Below the pieces are notes generated by a model. It saw only the letters and a list, made by a program, of their open reading frames with translations. It was not told where the DNA came from and did no database searches. Made by a program: the position numbers and the translations under genes. From positions 13,144,001-13,208,000 of the forward strand of contig NC_071329.1 of assembly GCF_010183535.1 (NCBI RefSeq): a DNA stretch of 64,000 bases, given 5' to 3'. This DNA comes from Caenorhabditis remanei. Taxonomy: Eukaryota; Nematoda; Chromadorea; Rhabditida; Rhabditidae. This document shows positions 35,650 through 49,300 of the stretch, piece by piece (the first letter of the stretch is position 1; each line of letters opens with the position of its first letter).

Positions 35650-37492
35650 TTTGGTAGGCTCCAGCACGATTGAAAAGTGACGTTGTTTTTAAAACATCTG
35701 AAAGTTGGGAGAGTTTAACGATCTGTTATATACAATAGTGGGTCAGAGATGATTCATAGACAATCAAAAAACCGGAAACCAAACAAAAATCCTCATTACG
35801 AAATACATCTGCTTTGGTTTATTTATTTTATCGCGCGAAAGTACATATAAATACCTCGAGACGCAGAAAAGGAAGACACGTTAAAACAATCAGGTGACGA
35901 GATCAAAAAGTTGGCAGTTTGCCAGCCCCTTGTGACAAAAAAGTGATGGTATTGATACTAAAACACAGAGAACCGTTGCTTTTATATAGATGTTTTTTGA
36001 AGAATGACGGCATTATGTATATATTGAACAATGCAGAAAAGAGCTTAAAATAACATGGAAAGGATTTTCCTTTTCTCAATTTTTGTTTCAGGAAGAAAAT
36101 TGGTTTTTTTTTTGTTTTTGTTCTGCATTTGTGAGAGAATGCAAGCTGACTAATGCGCCAAAAAACCAAAAAAAATTGTTGACCAAAGGAAACGAAAACA
36201 CGCTCTACTGGACGGCTTGGAATCTTGCCAAAAATTGTGAAAGTCTCTTTTTTTCCAGGAAATGGATCATTTTTCCATACAAGTTTCCGGTCATTTCCGC
36301 AGATTTTCTTTGGTTTTTAGTATAAATTTGCTCAATTGAGTGTTGTTCTTTGATTCCATATCAGGTATTGAATCGGTGCGTTATCGTCTCTGCAAGAAAA
36401 CTAACAGCTCGGGCTTGTAAACAGAAAATATTGACAAGTCAATTTTTGGTTTTTCAGTTTATGATCAAGAAATAATTCTATATGGCAAAAATAGTTTTTA
36501 ATTTTTCGGAATGATTGATCGTGAGAGACATAATTTTACAACATTTCTGAAGGTTCATGCGGAAAGAAATGGAGCGAACAAGAAGAAACAGAAGTAGATT
36601 AAATAGTCAGTTGCTTTACATATTCAGGCAAATAGCTACATTTTCTAATTAGAAATTTGCAGCTGATGCCTTGTTTCTCGAGTTATTTTTGTTCAGATGA
36701 ATTCAGTCATGTGAAGATTAGGAATCACATCATATTTGTTGTTCGGCATGTAACAAACCTTTTGAGTTAATCAGTTACCGAATAACTAAGAGAAAAAGTA
36801 AAAGAAACGAATCTGAAAGAAAGCACAAATTATAAATGGAAATAGAGTTTTAAGAACATTTGAAAAAAGTTTGAAATAATCTGTGTTAAAATAATCTTCA
36901 ATTTCAAAATCTTGCAGTTATTGTCCAGTTTTGGTTTCCTCTTCGAACGGAATGGAGTAAATGCATTTCGTATCAGATCATAACGTAAATACGAGCCGAC
37001 ATATTTTTCATACTGAATGCATACGAAATCTGTGGTGTGCTGTATCATAATAATGCATTTTCAAATCCTTCTCAAATCTCCACTTATATGAATTCAGTAG
37101 TTAAACCTCTGCTCCTGCCACTGGCCACTCAACGCCTCATACTCAGAACATCACAAAATACGTGCCAACTTTCACTCTGGTCTCTCTCTCCGTTTCTTCA
37201 CGCTGGTCACTATTTTTTGTTTGTCTCTTCTTCTCGCTCTTTTCTCCCCCAAAAAATCGAATGAACCACTCCGCGCTTCGTTTTATCTTGTTGTGTTGTG
37301 TTTCGAATGGATCCGTTTCAATTTAATAACAATCTTTCTCGTTTTCTTATCAGACACCGTATTGATCTAATTTCGAGAAGTGTTTATTGGTGTTTCCCGA
37401 CGACTTTTGAAAGTCATTTGCGTCATTTTATTTGTTAGAGAATTCCCTTATTCCTTAAATTCATTTATTTTCTTTCAGAACCCGCTGCAACT
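35650..37492. promoter_or_regulatory. Intergenic region with tpi-1 promoter
   Basis: Divergent spacer between the IP5 2-kinase and tpi-1; no gene was seen. The last ~400 bp before tpi-1 are pyrimidine-rich (CTCTGGTCTCTCTCTCCG at about 37176). TTTATTTTCTTTCAG ends at 37478, giving a strong acceptor 14 bp before the ATG, so SL1 trans-splicing of tpi-1 is likely. Between 36000 and 37000 nothing is recognised. Confidence 0.45.
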
Positions 37493-38385
<893 letters not shown>

Positions 38386-38613
38386 TTTATTTTCCTTTTG
38401 TCATTGCACAATTTCTCTTCTTCGGAACCTTCCATTTTCCGTGTCTACAGTGTAGAAAATAGCAGCTTATGTATTCGTACCATGTATTCTTAAAATAAAA
38501 AGATTTCTTGCCTGAAAAAATCTCACTTTCTATTTCTGTGAAAAGGTTTGTTACTGTGTGCATATTTTCAGCAATGAGGAAATCAATTTTAAGATACGAT
38601 ATTTAAATTACAG
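38386..38613 (+). promoter_or_regulatory. Operon-type intercistronic region (tpi-1 / cyn-16)
   Basis: An AATAAA lies at 38494-38499. A splice acceptor (AAATTACAG) ends directly before the cyn-16 ATG at 38614, about 115 bp later. This spacing is typical of nematode operons, where the upstream message is polyadenylated and the downstream one receives an SL2 leader. Inferred from spacing; no leader evidence is available. Confidence 0.65.
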
Positions 38614-40344
38614 ATGAGTAATCAATACATTAACGAGCCAATTACAACTGGAAAAGTAACTCTCGAAACAACTGCAGGTGACATTGAAATCGAATTATGG
38701 ACGAAAGAAGCGCCACTTGCGTGCCGAAACTTCATTCAGTTGTGTATGGAAAACTATTACAAAGGAACATGTTTTCATCGACTTGTGAAAAGTAAAAAAA
38801 CAAATGTTTCAGTTTTTACAAAGAAATTCTCTATTTTCAGATTTTATCTTACAAGGTGGTGATCCAACAAATTCGGGTACAGGAGGAGAGAGTATCTATG
38901 GACATCCGTTTAAGGTTAGCATAGTTTACAATAATTTTGTACCAAATTATACGATTTTGATTTTTTTAAAAAATGCTTATTTAGTTTCGAATTTTCAGGA
39001 TGAATTCCATCAACGTCTCAAATTCAATCGTCGTGGGATCGTCGGAATGGCTAACGCCGGTCGAGATGACAATGGTTCTCAATTCTTCTTCACAATTGGA
39101 GAACGCGGAGCACCAGAACTCGACAAAAAGCACACAGTTTTTGGAAAAATCACCGGACCAACTCTGTTCAATATGCTCAAAATCACGGAAGTAGAGACAG
39201 AAGGAGATAAGCCTGTAACTTTTTATAAGATTACTGGCGCCAGAATTGACAATAATCCATTCGATGATATCAAACCGAGAGAAAAGAGAAAGAAGGATAA
39301 GAGTGAACGGAGAAAGGAACCAAAGGTTGTGGAGACAAAGAAAACGAATTTACTCTCTTTCGGAGATGAAGCTGATGAAGATGAGGAAGCTCTGGCTGTT
39401 TTCAACAAGAAAACTGCTAACAAACCGAAATCCGCTCACGACGCTCATGACAATGATACTGTTGGATTGTCGAAACAAGCTGCTGTGACTCGAGATGAAA
39501 TGAGTAATTATTGTCCGGAAGATGAAGATGCTGTTCGAGATGCTTCTTCAATTTCGTCGATTCGAGAAAAGTTGATGAAGAAAAGTCAAAAAAGAAAGGT
39601 ATTGATGTTGACTGTTTTGATAGGAAAAAATATCAAAACGTTTTGTTTCAGATGGATGAGAGAGTTGCTGCTGAAGACGAGGATTACGAGCAAATGATTG
39701 AAGATGAGAAGAAAGCGAAAGAACGAGAAGAAATGTAAGTTTTCGAGGTCAAAGTCATTTATATATATATATTCAATTTTTTCAGTGAGAAGATGAATTC
39801 GGAGCTCAAAGACATGCAAAAAGAGTATATGAAGGCGTTGAGACCTGTGAAAGAGAAAAAGAAGAAGGTGAAGGACGAGACACTCTCCGAAGCGATGCAA
39901 GAATATCATGACCTGAAAATGCGCTTCAAAACGAAGACAAAGGACGTGGTGAAACAAAAAGATGCTCAAAGAGAAGGTCAAACGATGCAAATGTTGGAAA
40001 GATTCAAGAATCGATTAGGGTCATCGAATCAAGAAGCGATTCTGTTCGATCGGAAGATTAAGGTATGAAAATATTCATTTGGTATTTCAATTAAAATCCA
40101 ATTTCAGTTGAAAGAAGAGGAACCGGTGAAGAATGAAGGCGAAGAAGAGAAGAAATTCGGAACGATGGATTTGGATGCTGAAGATTTGCAAGGAACCTCC
40201 TGGATGTCTCATCGTTTCAAAGCTGAAGACGTTGTACTTTCTTCGAAAGCAAAAGATGCGAATATGCGAGAGGAAAGTGAGGATTGGTATCACATCACGG
40301 ATCCAAGAAACAAAATGGCCAAGAGGCGGCGTGGAGAAGAATAA
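38614..40344 (+). CDS. cyn-16: Spliceosome-associated cyclophilin (CWC27-type), 482 aa
   Basis: A peptidyl-prolyl isomerase-like protein of the CWC27/NY-CO-10 group, found in activated spliceosomes. Exons 38614-38791, 38841-38914, 38999-39598, 39652-39734, 39786-40062 and 40108-40344 join in phase. Residues about 8-170 form the cyclophilin fold: FHRLVKNFILQGGDPTNSGT, RRGIVGMANAGRDDNGSQFF and DKKHTVFGKITG. The catalytic arginine of FHR is present, but the usual cyclosporin-contacting tryptophan is replaced (APELDKKH), as in the CWC27 group, so isomerase activity is probably weak or absent. The remainder is charged and coiled-coil rich, with a conserved-looking C-terminus (DLDAEDLQGTSWMSHRFKAE). 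The total length fits human CWC27 (472). It likely shares an operon with tpi-1. Confidence 0.93.
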
Positions 40345-40574
40345 GCTGTGGATGAAAAAACTTTATTTTTATTTTTCTATTTATTGTTTCTTTTGAATCT
40401 CAATCTTCTGTCAATAAAACTTTTCTGGTTTTTTGAACTTTTCAAATATAATTGTATGAAAATGGGTGTTTGTTTACACAAGTGACCGATTTTTCTGATT
40501 CATTCTCTGATTTTCCCCTCGTTTGTTTGATAAGTGAGAAAAGTTTATTCATTTTTCAATTTTCCGATCCAATC

Positions 40575-41854
40575 ATGACGTCTTGGTCGAGTCTTCCAGC
40601 TGAAATGAAATCAGAAGTTTTGAAATATACAAACTTTTTGACATGGTAATTTAAAAAATAATTTAAGAAATGATTTAGAAATAAAAAATTGCAGCAATAA
40701 TGTTCGATTATGCTCGCAAGCAGACAAAGAAGCTGTCGAATCTATGAAAGCCAAAGTTCCATTTCTGAAAATTGGAATATCTTTGGAAGCAGTCAATCTT
40801 CTGATAATTCAGAATCCAAATGAGATTCTGAGAATCGATTTGATAGCTGAGGAAAATAAAATATACAGGTTTCACTTGAGTTTTTGGATGAATAGTTTTT
40901 AATGACTGATTTCAGAAGTCAGAACTTGGATATCGGAAAAGATTCAACAATTATGAAATCTGATAGTTTTCTGGAAGAAATTTCAAATTTTCTGAATGGA
41001 ATTTTTCAGCGAAAACTGGAAATTGAATCATGTCTGATTGAAAATAAGGATGTCCCGACGCATCATGAAATGTTGAAATTTATTGAAAAGAAACTTTCTG
41101 CAACTTGCCCGAAAAGACTAGTTCTCTCTGGAAAATTCTTTTCGAATACTCACAAATCCTTGCCATTTTTGAAAAAAGAAAAGAAACCAGAAGTTTTAAT
41201 TCGTAATTGGAAAAAGGATATTTCTAAGCGATGGGAAGGGTACAGTCTACCAATAATCAAGATTTATGAAGTTTCAAAATGGAAATCCAAATATGGAAGT
41301 TCGTTCTTTTTCTTAGAATTCTGAGATTGTCTTATTTTTCAGATCAAGAAGACATAATAGCATGGACCGCACTCGAGTTAGTCACTTATATTGCTGTGAG
41401 TTTATAAGTGTTGATTCTTCTGAATCAACAAATCACTTTTTCCAGAGAATCGCATCAAATCCAATATATAGGACACACTGGTTGCCTGGTTACCACGTGG
41501 AAAATAATGAAAGAAGTTTGAGTTCATACGGTGGAACTTTTGAACAGTTAGTTAATCAAACACCTTAAAAAACCAATATAAAATTCAGATTCCCGAATTA
41601 TGACACATATAAACTTCGGATGGATTCGAAGAAGATCAACTTCGTTAAATTCACTGAATGTGGAATTTCAATGCAAGTTGGATCTCCGCAAAATATTGAT
41701 ATGAAGGATAGTGTGAGTCGAATAGATTGATCGATGTAATTATAAACAGAATATATATTTTCAGACATGCAGTCTCGAATTCATGTGTCCACGTTGTGCA
41801 AATCATTCAATGGAAGACTGGTATTTCAGAGAGATTATTGGAAATTTACATTGA
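40575..41854 (+). CDS. F-box protein, nematode-specific, 331 aa
   Basis: Seven exons (40575-40645, 40695-40868, 40916-41298, 41343-41395, 41446-41546, 41589-41712, 41765-41854) join in phase. The N-terminus has an F-box-like start (WSSLPAEMKSEVLKYTNFLT, then WCNNVRLCSQADKEAVES), suggesting an SCF substrate receptor. The C-terminal two thirds is unlike the FBA_2 gene at 12563. It has a motif YRTHWLPGYHVENNE followed by GGTFEQFPNYDTYKLRM and a terminal CPRCANHSM. It may belong to the DUF3557-type nematode family, but I am not certain. It lies 230 bp after cyn-16 (AATAAA at 40413), so third place in the same operon is possible, though no acceptor sits just before the ATG. It converges on the exonuclease gene. 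Confidence 0.75.
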
Positions 41855-42027
41855 GACTCTGGAATTATTACAACCTGTGATAAAGTGATTTCTCTGTGAT
41901 TAATAAAATATGAAGACTTTTTTTAATGCTTAAAATCCATTAACGGTAATGGTACTTTCATTAAATTTTTGATTCGAATAACAAAAACAGACAAAAATTA
42001 ACAAAAACAAAAATAATGAACAAACTA

Positions 42028-43090
42028 TTATCGATATCTCTTGATTTCAGCCTCCCATTGCTTTTTGACAGATTCGTAGAGGCGAAGAGCTACTCGAGCA
42101 TCAGTAATCTACAATAAAACAATTCATTGAGAATTAAAATAATGAAATTTTACCGAATCGTGTTCTCCTTTCTGAATCTCAATTCCTAGAACTTCCTTTG
42201 CCAATTTCTTCAGTGATGGTGTCTGAAAAACGTGTTTCATCAACCAGTTCTATTAGTTACTGCCACTTACGCCTTGGCATTTCGCCATGTTCTTTAGAAT
42301 TGAGCATTTTGCAGTGTCACGTGTCAGCTTCCGAATGTGGTTTAACTTGAGCACCTACAATTGAAAATTTGAGAACATGCCAGAATGCTATTGCAGAAAC
42401 GAACCCTGAAGTCATTATGGACAGCATGTCCAACAACAATTCTTCCTTCGAGAAGTTTTGAAATTTCAGTTTGAGCTCTATCAAATGGAATTGCTTTCGT
42501 CATGTTTTCCGGACGAATTCCAGATACAGCCGTTCGGAAATCGGTCACTTTCTCTGTCGGCTTTACGAATTTGTCGTAAAGAATCTTGCCCAACTAAAAT
42601 TAACATTTTTGAGATTTGATGAACTGCATATCTCAAACTCACTTCATTAACTACTGAAATTCTCGCCAAAATATCAGTCGTTCCACCCATTCCTGCGCCA
42701 ACATACTCGCAATCAATCGCTATTATTTTTGTAGGCTCTCCTCTATAAATATATTAATCTACCTCGGTTCAAATCTGGCAATATAAACCTCTCAGAATCT
42801 TCAATAACAACTGGAATATCATGATGTACTTTCTTCACTTCCAATGCTGCTGCTAAAGCTTCTTGAGCTCTACGCTTCCGATTCAGTTTCTGTTTTTGTC
42901 TTTTTGATTGAACTTTTGTGAATCCCTCGTTGTCTTCTTCTACCTCTCCATTAGCTACTTTCTCAGCTTTGGCAGCTTCTTCAGCTCTCTCCTTTTCCTG
43001 TTTCTCTTCTTTTAACTGTAATTGAAGTACTTTCCACGCTGGTGACAAGTCTTTCGGGTCGATTGTTTTTGCTGCGTGTTTGGACGCCAT
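42028..43090 (-). CDS. REXO4-type 3'-5' RNA exonuclease, 274 aa
   Basis: A DEDD-family exonuclease related to human REXO4 and yeast Rex4, implicated in ribosomal RNA processing. Exons 42789-43090, 42643-42742, 42405-42593, 42271-42354, 42154-42222 and 42028-42108 join in phase. The first 90 residues are basic, lysine-rich and coiled (KVQSKRQKQKLNRKRRAQEA), suiting a nucleolar protein. The catalytic motifs are in order: AIDCEYVGAG (Exo I, DE), VVGHAVHNDFRVL (Exo II, D) and HDSITDARVALRLY (Exo III, HxxxxD). The first intron (42743-42788) must use a GTTTAT donor; the apparent GTAGAT nearer the acceptor would leave a 20-nt intron. It ends 174 bp from the convergent F-box gene. Confidence 0.92.
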
Positions 43091-43300
43091 TTTACCTAAA
43101 ATCGATTTTTATTTTGAAAAATTAGTGAAAGATTCCAGATATTTATTCAACGTTTTTACATGGAGAAACCCGAAGAATCGTGGAATTTAGATTTAAAAAA
43201 TAGCAAAAAAAAAAGAGAAATAAATTTTTATTTAGAGTATGCATTCTGACGTGATGGTGTACACTGCGTACGATGCGTCGGAGTATACGAGCTTCCCATT

Positions 43301-46300
43301 TCAGTTTCCAGATACGGTAGAGTTCGGAGGATTACAGCTGTTTCGACGGCCATTTATCCTTGTCATGCGATCGAATCCGACCTGGAAAATAAAATAAAAC
43401 AAATAGAAATTAAAAAGAGTACATACCTTCATTTCGTCAGTAACACATGCCAACAATAGCCTCCACGCCTTTACTGTTTCATGATTGAACTTTACAACAT
43501 CTTGAGATCCAATTATGAAGACTGAAATCTCTCCGAATTGCTCAATCATCGCACCAGTGAACCCGCTTTCAGCCATCTGGAAACCAGAACTCAATATCAG
43601 AAAAATCTCAAAATCTCGTGACAAACCTGAGCATGTTTTTCTCCGTAATGTCTAATCATAGTGAGCTGTTCATTGATATTATCCAAATTCTCAATGAGTC
43701 TTTCGAATATTCCAACCATACATTTACAATGATCATGCTCCGTCTTAACAAGTGGAGGCGTCTGTCGTTCACGGCTCAACGAGTTTACGAAAGCAGTTGT
43801 CAGAAAGATTGATCTGAAATTATGCAAGGATTCAAATGAACTTTAATGAATTAGGAGGAAATGGAAATATTTTGAACTTTTAAAGTTCCAGACGAAGCCA
43901 TTTCTCACCTCATATCTGGACACTTGTTCTCAAGTCGTCTGAAGATTTTCTCCATGAGTTTCAGAAAAGTGCCACCAGAGTTCATTGCATTGAAACTTTG
44001 CTGAAATAGACAAAATATTAAGAATCGGAAAAGATAATTTCAGCTCACTCTGAGTAGTTTCCTCTGTTTTGGAGTTAGATTCAACTTGGCACATCTGTTG
44101 ATTTGAGGTGTCACATTGGTGTCTGATAGGGATAGTTGACGGGACAGAGGCTCTCTGGAAATATGAAAAATATGGAAAAGAATGAAGAATTTCTCCCGTT
44201 TTCATATTTTTATGACTTGAATCTCCGATCCCACTGTCTCAGTTTAAAAATACATACTTCTATACATGTGCCTACAGTAACTACCATTCTCCTCCCACCC
44301 CACCTTCCAAAATTTACGAGAAATCTAAACTTACAACGGTCTGAATCTCATATTATTGAACATGAAGTCTACGAATATTTCAAGGAAGAATTTGAGCTCA
44401 CAATCTGTGAGCAACCGAAAAAAAAAATGGATGACGGGTGAAAATTGAAAAAATGTATGGCTAGGCGTCTGTGAAGAAGAGGTACTTGACATTGATCATC
44501 TCACGAAAAACACGAGGAATTGTTTTCTCTTCCCCGTTTATTCCATTTCAATTTGTTTTGTTTTGTTTCTCGAATTTTTAAAAATAGACAAGAAATCTCT
44601 GGACTTTTTGGTTTTTCGAACTCATCTCCTTACCGAAAATGCGCGATTTTTCCGAGAAGAGTCAACATTTCTGAAATTACAAAAAGATAGTTTTTGAGAA
44701 AGAAAAATAGAGAAATATGAAGAATAAAAGTTGGTTTGAAACATTCAGAAAATTGAAGAAAAAGAGGGCGTAATTGCTCATCGGAGCATAATTTAATATG
44801 AGTTTACAGGAGTATGAACTTGTTCAGTCAGAAAGAAAAAAAAAGAAAAAAAGAATGATCTCATTTCTGCTGCAAGAACTCGTCTTCATCAAATTACGCT
44901 AGGTGAAGCATATGAGAATATTATTTTGATGGGGATAGTATTAATGGCTTAAAATATTCTCACATCTCTACTTGTTGAAATTAAGGATTGAGAGTGCCTT
45001 ATCCGATTAGAGAATCTATAAATGTGATATGTGTTATGGGCGGTTCAAAAATCAAAATGCGATATTTTTTGGCTTCTCGAACTTTCTCGTTCGTTTTTAA
45101 AATTGAATTTTTTGATTTTTTTCAAAGGATTCCGACAAAGTTTATTGAAAGTTCTTTACTCTCAAATTTTTAAGCCTTTAGATTACTTAATTTCAACTAG
45201 AACTCCTACTAGAACATCGAAAATCATCAAAAACGAATTTTGAGACAAAAAATGAAATGACTCCAGTCATCGGAAACCTAGCTTAAATACATAAAATTGT
45301 ACTTTCTTAACGAAGACTGACGACAAAAATGAATAGAAAACTCAATGATTCATATCATTTTTCAACGGTTCTGACCAACAAAAGGTATGTATTTACGAGA
45401 TATAATGATAGGGATTTATATCAAAACTTGAAAGAGAACAATGAAAAAAAGAGAATACGTCAAAGAGGTTTTTGTCTCAAAACTCGAGTCTTTTCGTTCT
45501 TTTTCTTCACGGAAATTTCATCTTTGTGACGTCTTCATGTCACGTCTTCATCTGAAGTTTTGAGATGAAATAAACAAGTGATTGAGTACTACAATTATCA
45601 GTTTTCCGAAGATCTTCTCTAGAGGAATTCTGATGATTTTTTTTCTTCGAGCCTTCACAAACAGATTCACTTCCAAATTCAATTCAATCAAGCGAAACGA
45701 TGAGGAAGATAGGGAAAAAGAAGATCCCTTCGGAAGAAAAATATTCGGGCGAAAAATATTTTTATGCAACTAAAGAACTTGGTTCCTTTTTCCTTTTTCC
45801 TTTTTATGAAATTCTGTTATTCTGTTATTCTGATGAGATGGTGTTCAGATGATGATGATAGAAAAAGTGGAGATATTGGGACTATTTATGCGGGATAATT
45901 CAGAAGACACAGAATTAAGACTGTGGGAAATTGAAGGGATTAGGCGAGGTGAAAGGAGATTTTAGTTTAGATTTATTGAAGATTCAGATTCTTGATTTCC
46001 ATATCTCAAACTCTTCGATTCTGGCTAGAAGCTCAAAAATCAAAACTCAATTCTTTTCAGAAATCAATTCAACATCCACATGTGAATCATAAAACAACAG
46101 ATGCAGTCTAACTTATCTCTTTTGACTCATTTTCCGAATGAATAGAGATTAAAGTGCCCAACTTGTGAACTCCGCCCATTTCAGTCTAGTTTGTCATTCA
46201 AAATGTTTGAAAAGTTTTCAATGAAAACTCAACAAAAAAGTTCATCGAAACGAGACTGAAATCAAAAAGTGTAGTCTAATAGAATAAATAAATCTCGAAA

Positions 46301-49300
46301 TATTCGGCTCTCATGTAGCTCGTTTTTAATCCGGAAACACAATAACGCACTTCCGGAAAACATTTTTGACATTTCACCTCATTTTTGAATTGAACTCAGC
46401 TGCAGAAAAGTTTCTGATTCAGTTCAAAATTTTCATGATTTTTTCGGATCAATTTGGGATTCTAAGAATAGGAAAAGCACAAAATCAAGTAGCAAACAGA
46501 ACAGAGTTCATTGTTCAAGTCATAGCTTGTTTCAAAATAAAGTACAATACTGGGCAAAAACATACGAACTTTGGCCGTTTTCAGTTGAAATTTTCTAACT
46601 TTGAGAGGGTGTTACGGTATCAATTATTGTCCCACAAAGTAATATATGTATAAATCATACAGAACAAAGGTAGACCTTCAATTTTGTAGTTGACGTACGG
46701 GCATTTCCTAAAGAGCTATGGTCATCTTAATTGGACAGCTCAAAGTCGCACTATTTTGCACTGAAATGGGTCGATGTGACGGAGAAATTACTTTGTTGGG
46801 ATTTATCTTGCTAGGGAGCGTTCGTACAAAAAAGTTGACAACTACAAAAATAAAGCTCTACCTTTGTTCTGTATGATTCATTAAAAACCTATTTAATGGG
46901 ACAATCAGAATTATCATGACACCCTCTCAAAATTAGGCAATTTGAACTGAAAAAGGCCACAGTTCGTACCTTTCTGCACAGTACTATACTGTTCCCGCCA
47001 GCAGTTCAATTAGAAAAACATTCCAAGAACATCTTGAATTTTTCCAAAACGTCAAATCAACGCATTTCCACGAAAATTCTTCTTACCTTCTCAAGAAAAT
47101 AACTAGAGATACTGTATCTATTCACCTTTACTTTCAGAAACCGTGAATCGAATATCACTACTCTATTTGAGCAATCCATTAACTAACGAAAATCCCCAAT
47201 TCGAAAACTGAAATCCCCCTTCTTAAACTCACGTTGGAACATCCAATGCATTCGATTTCTGGACCGATGGTCTCCTCGTGCATTCATCACTTTTCCAGAT
47301 TCGATTCAACATTTGGAGAACTGATTCACGTCTTCTGAAAACACAAATAGAAAAGAAAATAATTAAAAATTCAACGAAGTTTTTAAAAAAACCACAATCC
47401 CTTTCTGTCACGAGAAACATTGATGCATTTCAAATAGTTTCAGTCCTTAAAACGGAATTCTGACGTCTAGACTACTGAGATTTCCCCACTCGAAGAAAAC
47501 TATTTCCCCGATGGGCGGTCATTTCCTGTTAGTTAGAGTTCTTGTAATAGAAAAAGAAAAAGAAAATAAAAAGAGATTTATATAAAAACAAGAATTGTTT
47601 GACCCAAAGGGAATGGATTTCAATTCAAGGAATATATAGTTTTGTTCCAAAGAATTAGAACAAATCTTCCTCTCATTCAGAATGGATTAGGATTTAAATA
47701 GATTTCATTAAGAGTGATTACTACAAGAGGTTCGTGAAGACTTTGAGCTCTCTTGTCCATTTATACATTATTCAGAAAAACAAACACTCCAAAAGAAAAA
47801 AGAAAAAAGACCCGTGACTTTTAAAACTCTTTCTTCTAAAAACTATCGCCTTGGTGATCACCCACGTGTCTGGGTCACAGCTCATTCAAATTCTGACACC
47901 TTTTTTTTTGCAAATTCGTGTTTGATTCATGGTTTTTGCTATTACGTAGATATTACTGTGTCTATACTATTTTTTGTAGAGATCAGAAAGTCAACAGAAG
48001 AAGTTCCACAAGTTTTGAAAGTATGTGAATCTTCTTATGAAAAGCGGATTTTCTGAATTTCTTCTTATCCCTCTTTTGGGGTTTTTCAGTATTAAAAAAC
48101 TTTGGAAACGAGCAAAAAACCATAAAAGAGGAGTTAACAGAAGTCATTAAGAGAGAAAGTTTCCGGTTTTTAAAAGGTTTGTTTTCATTTCTAACTCGTA
48201 TTTTCAGAAGTTGAAATGAGAATGACATCATTAAAAGGAAGGAAATGAAAACAAATGGAATTAGAAGATATGAAATATAGGAAGAATCGATGAATCTTCT
48301 CGTTCTGAAAGTTACAGAAAGTTGTTAAAATTTGATCTAAAAACAAAAAAAGCTTCTTGAGATCAGATTGCAGGAAAATACGCTGACAAGGTCAATATTT
48401 TTTAGAGTAATATAACTTTTTGAGTAATACACAAACTTCAATCTTTAACATTAAGAGCTCCCTAGAAATAATTGAATTCTCACCTCAATTGCCCATCAGG
48501 TCCAACGATGAAAGTTCCTGCTCCAGCACCGGCTCCGCCCCTTCTTGGTGATGAAGATGCACTTCGAGAGAAGCGTTCGGCATAAGAAGAAGGAGGAGCC
48601 ATTGAATTTGGACACAACTGAAACAGAAAAAGAAATAGAAATAGACAGGAAATTGGAAGAAGAGGGGACAATTCAATTGAACAGAAAGGGGGAAGACTTT
48701 TTCGGTTATTCGAGTTCGAAAGTTCCAAGTTTTTTGGAGGGGTTCGATTGGCCTGGAAATTGGAAAACCATATGAAACGTTCTACCAACATTAACTCTTG
48801 AAAGTCTGTTAAAACTTCTGAAACTAAATTCCAGAGTTTCGAAATGTTCGATTCAGGGCTCCGAAAAATTCAGCAATTAATCATAACGAAACTGTGATGT
48901 TTCTAATATCAACCCAAAATCATATTTCCATCTTAAAACTAGTGACAGCCCAGCCACTCATCTTTCAGAAAATCTATGATGGGGTGCCTTTGGCGCGTTT
49001 AGTGATTAAAAGATGAATGTCCGGGGACGCGTTTTTTACTGAAATTGTGTCTGGCGTGCTTGTGACGGGATTTTAACTAAAATGAGTGTCTGGGGTGCCT
49101 TCGACGCGTATTTGATCAAAAATTGTGTTTTTGATTCGAAAAAATTCGTTTCTGAGCAAATTTGCACCATTTTCAGAATTACCTGTTGCTGTGGAGGTAT
49201 TTGCTGACGAACTGTCAAACACTCTGCATTTGTTGAAGCCATTTCGTGAACACTAACCTGAAAATCAAACAATTAAAATCAATCAATTAAAATCAACGAC

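Noticed and set aside
42743..42762. 20-nt intron in the REXO4-type gene
   Set aside because: Too short to be spliced. Using the GTTTAT donor at 42788 gives a 46-nt intron and restores the conserved exonuclease frame.
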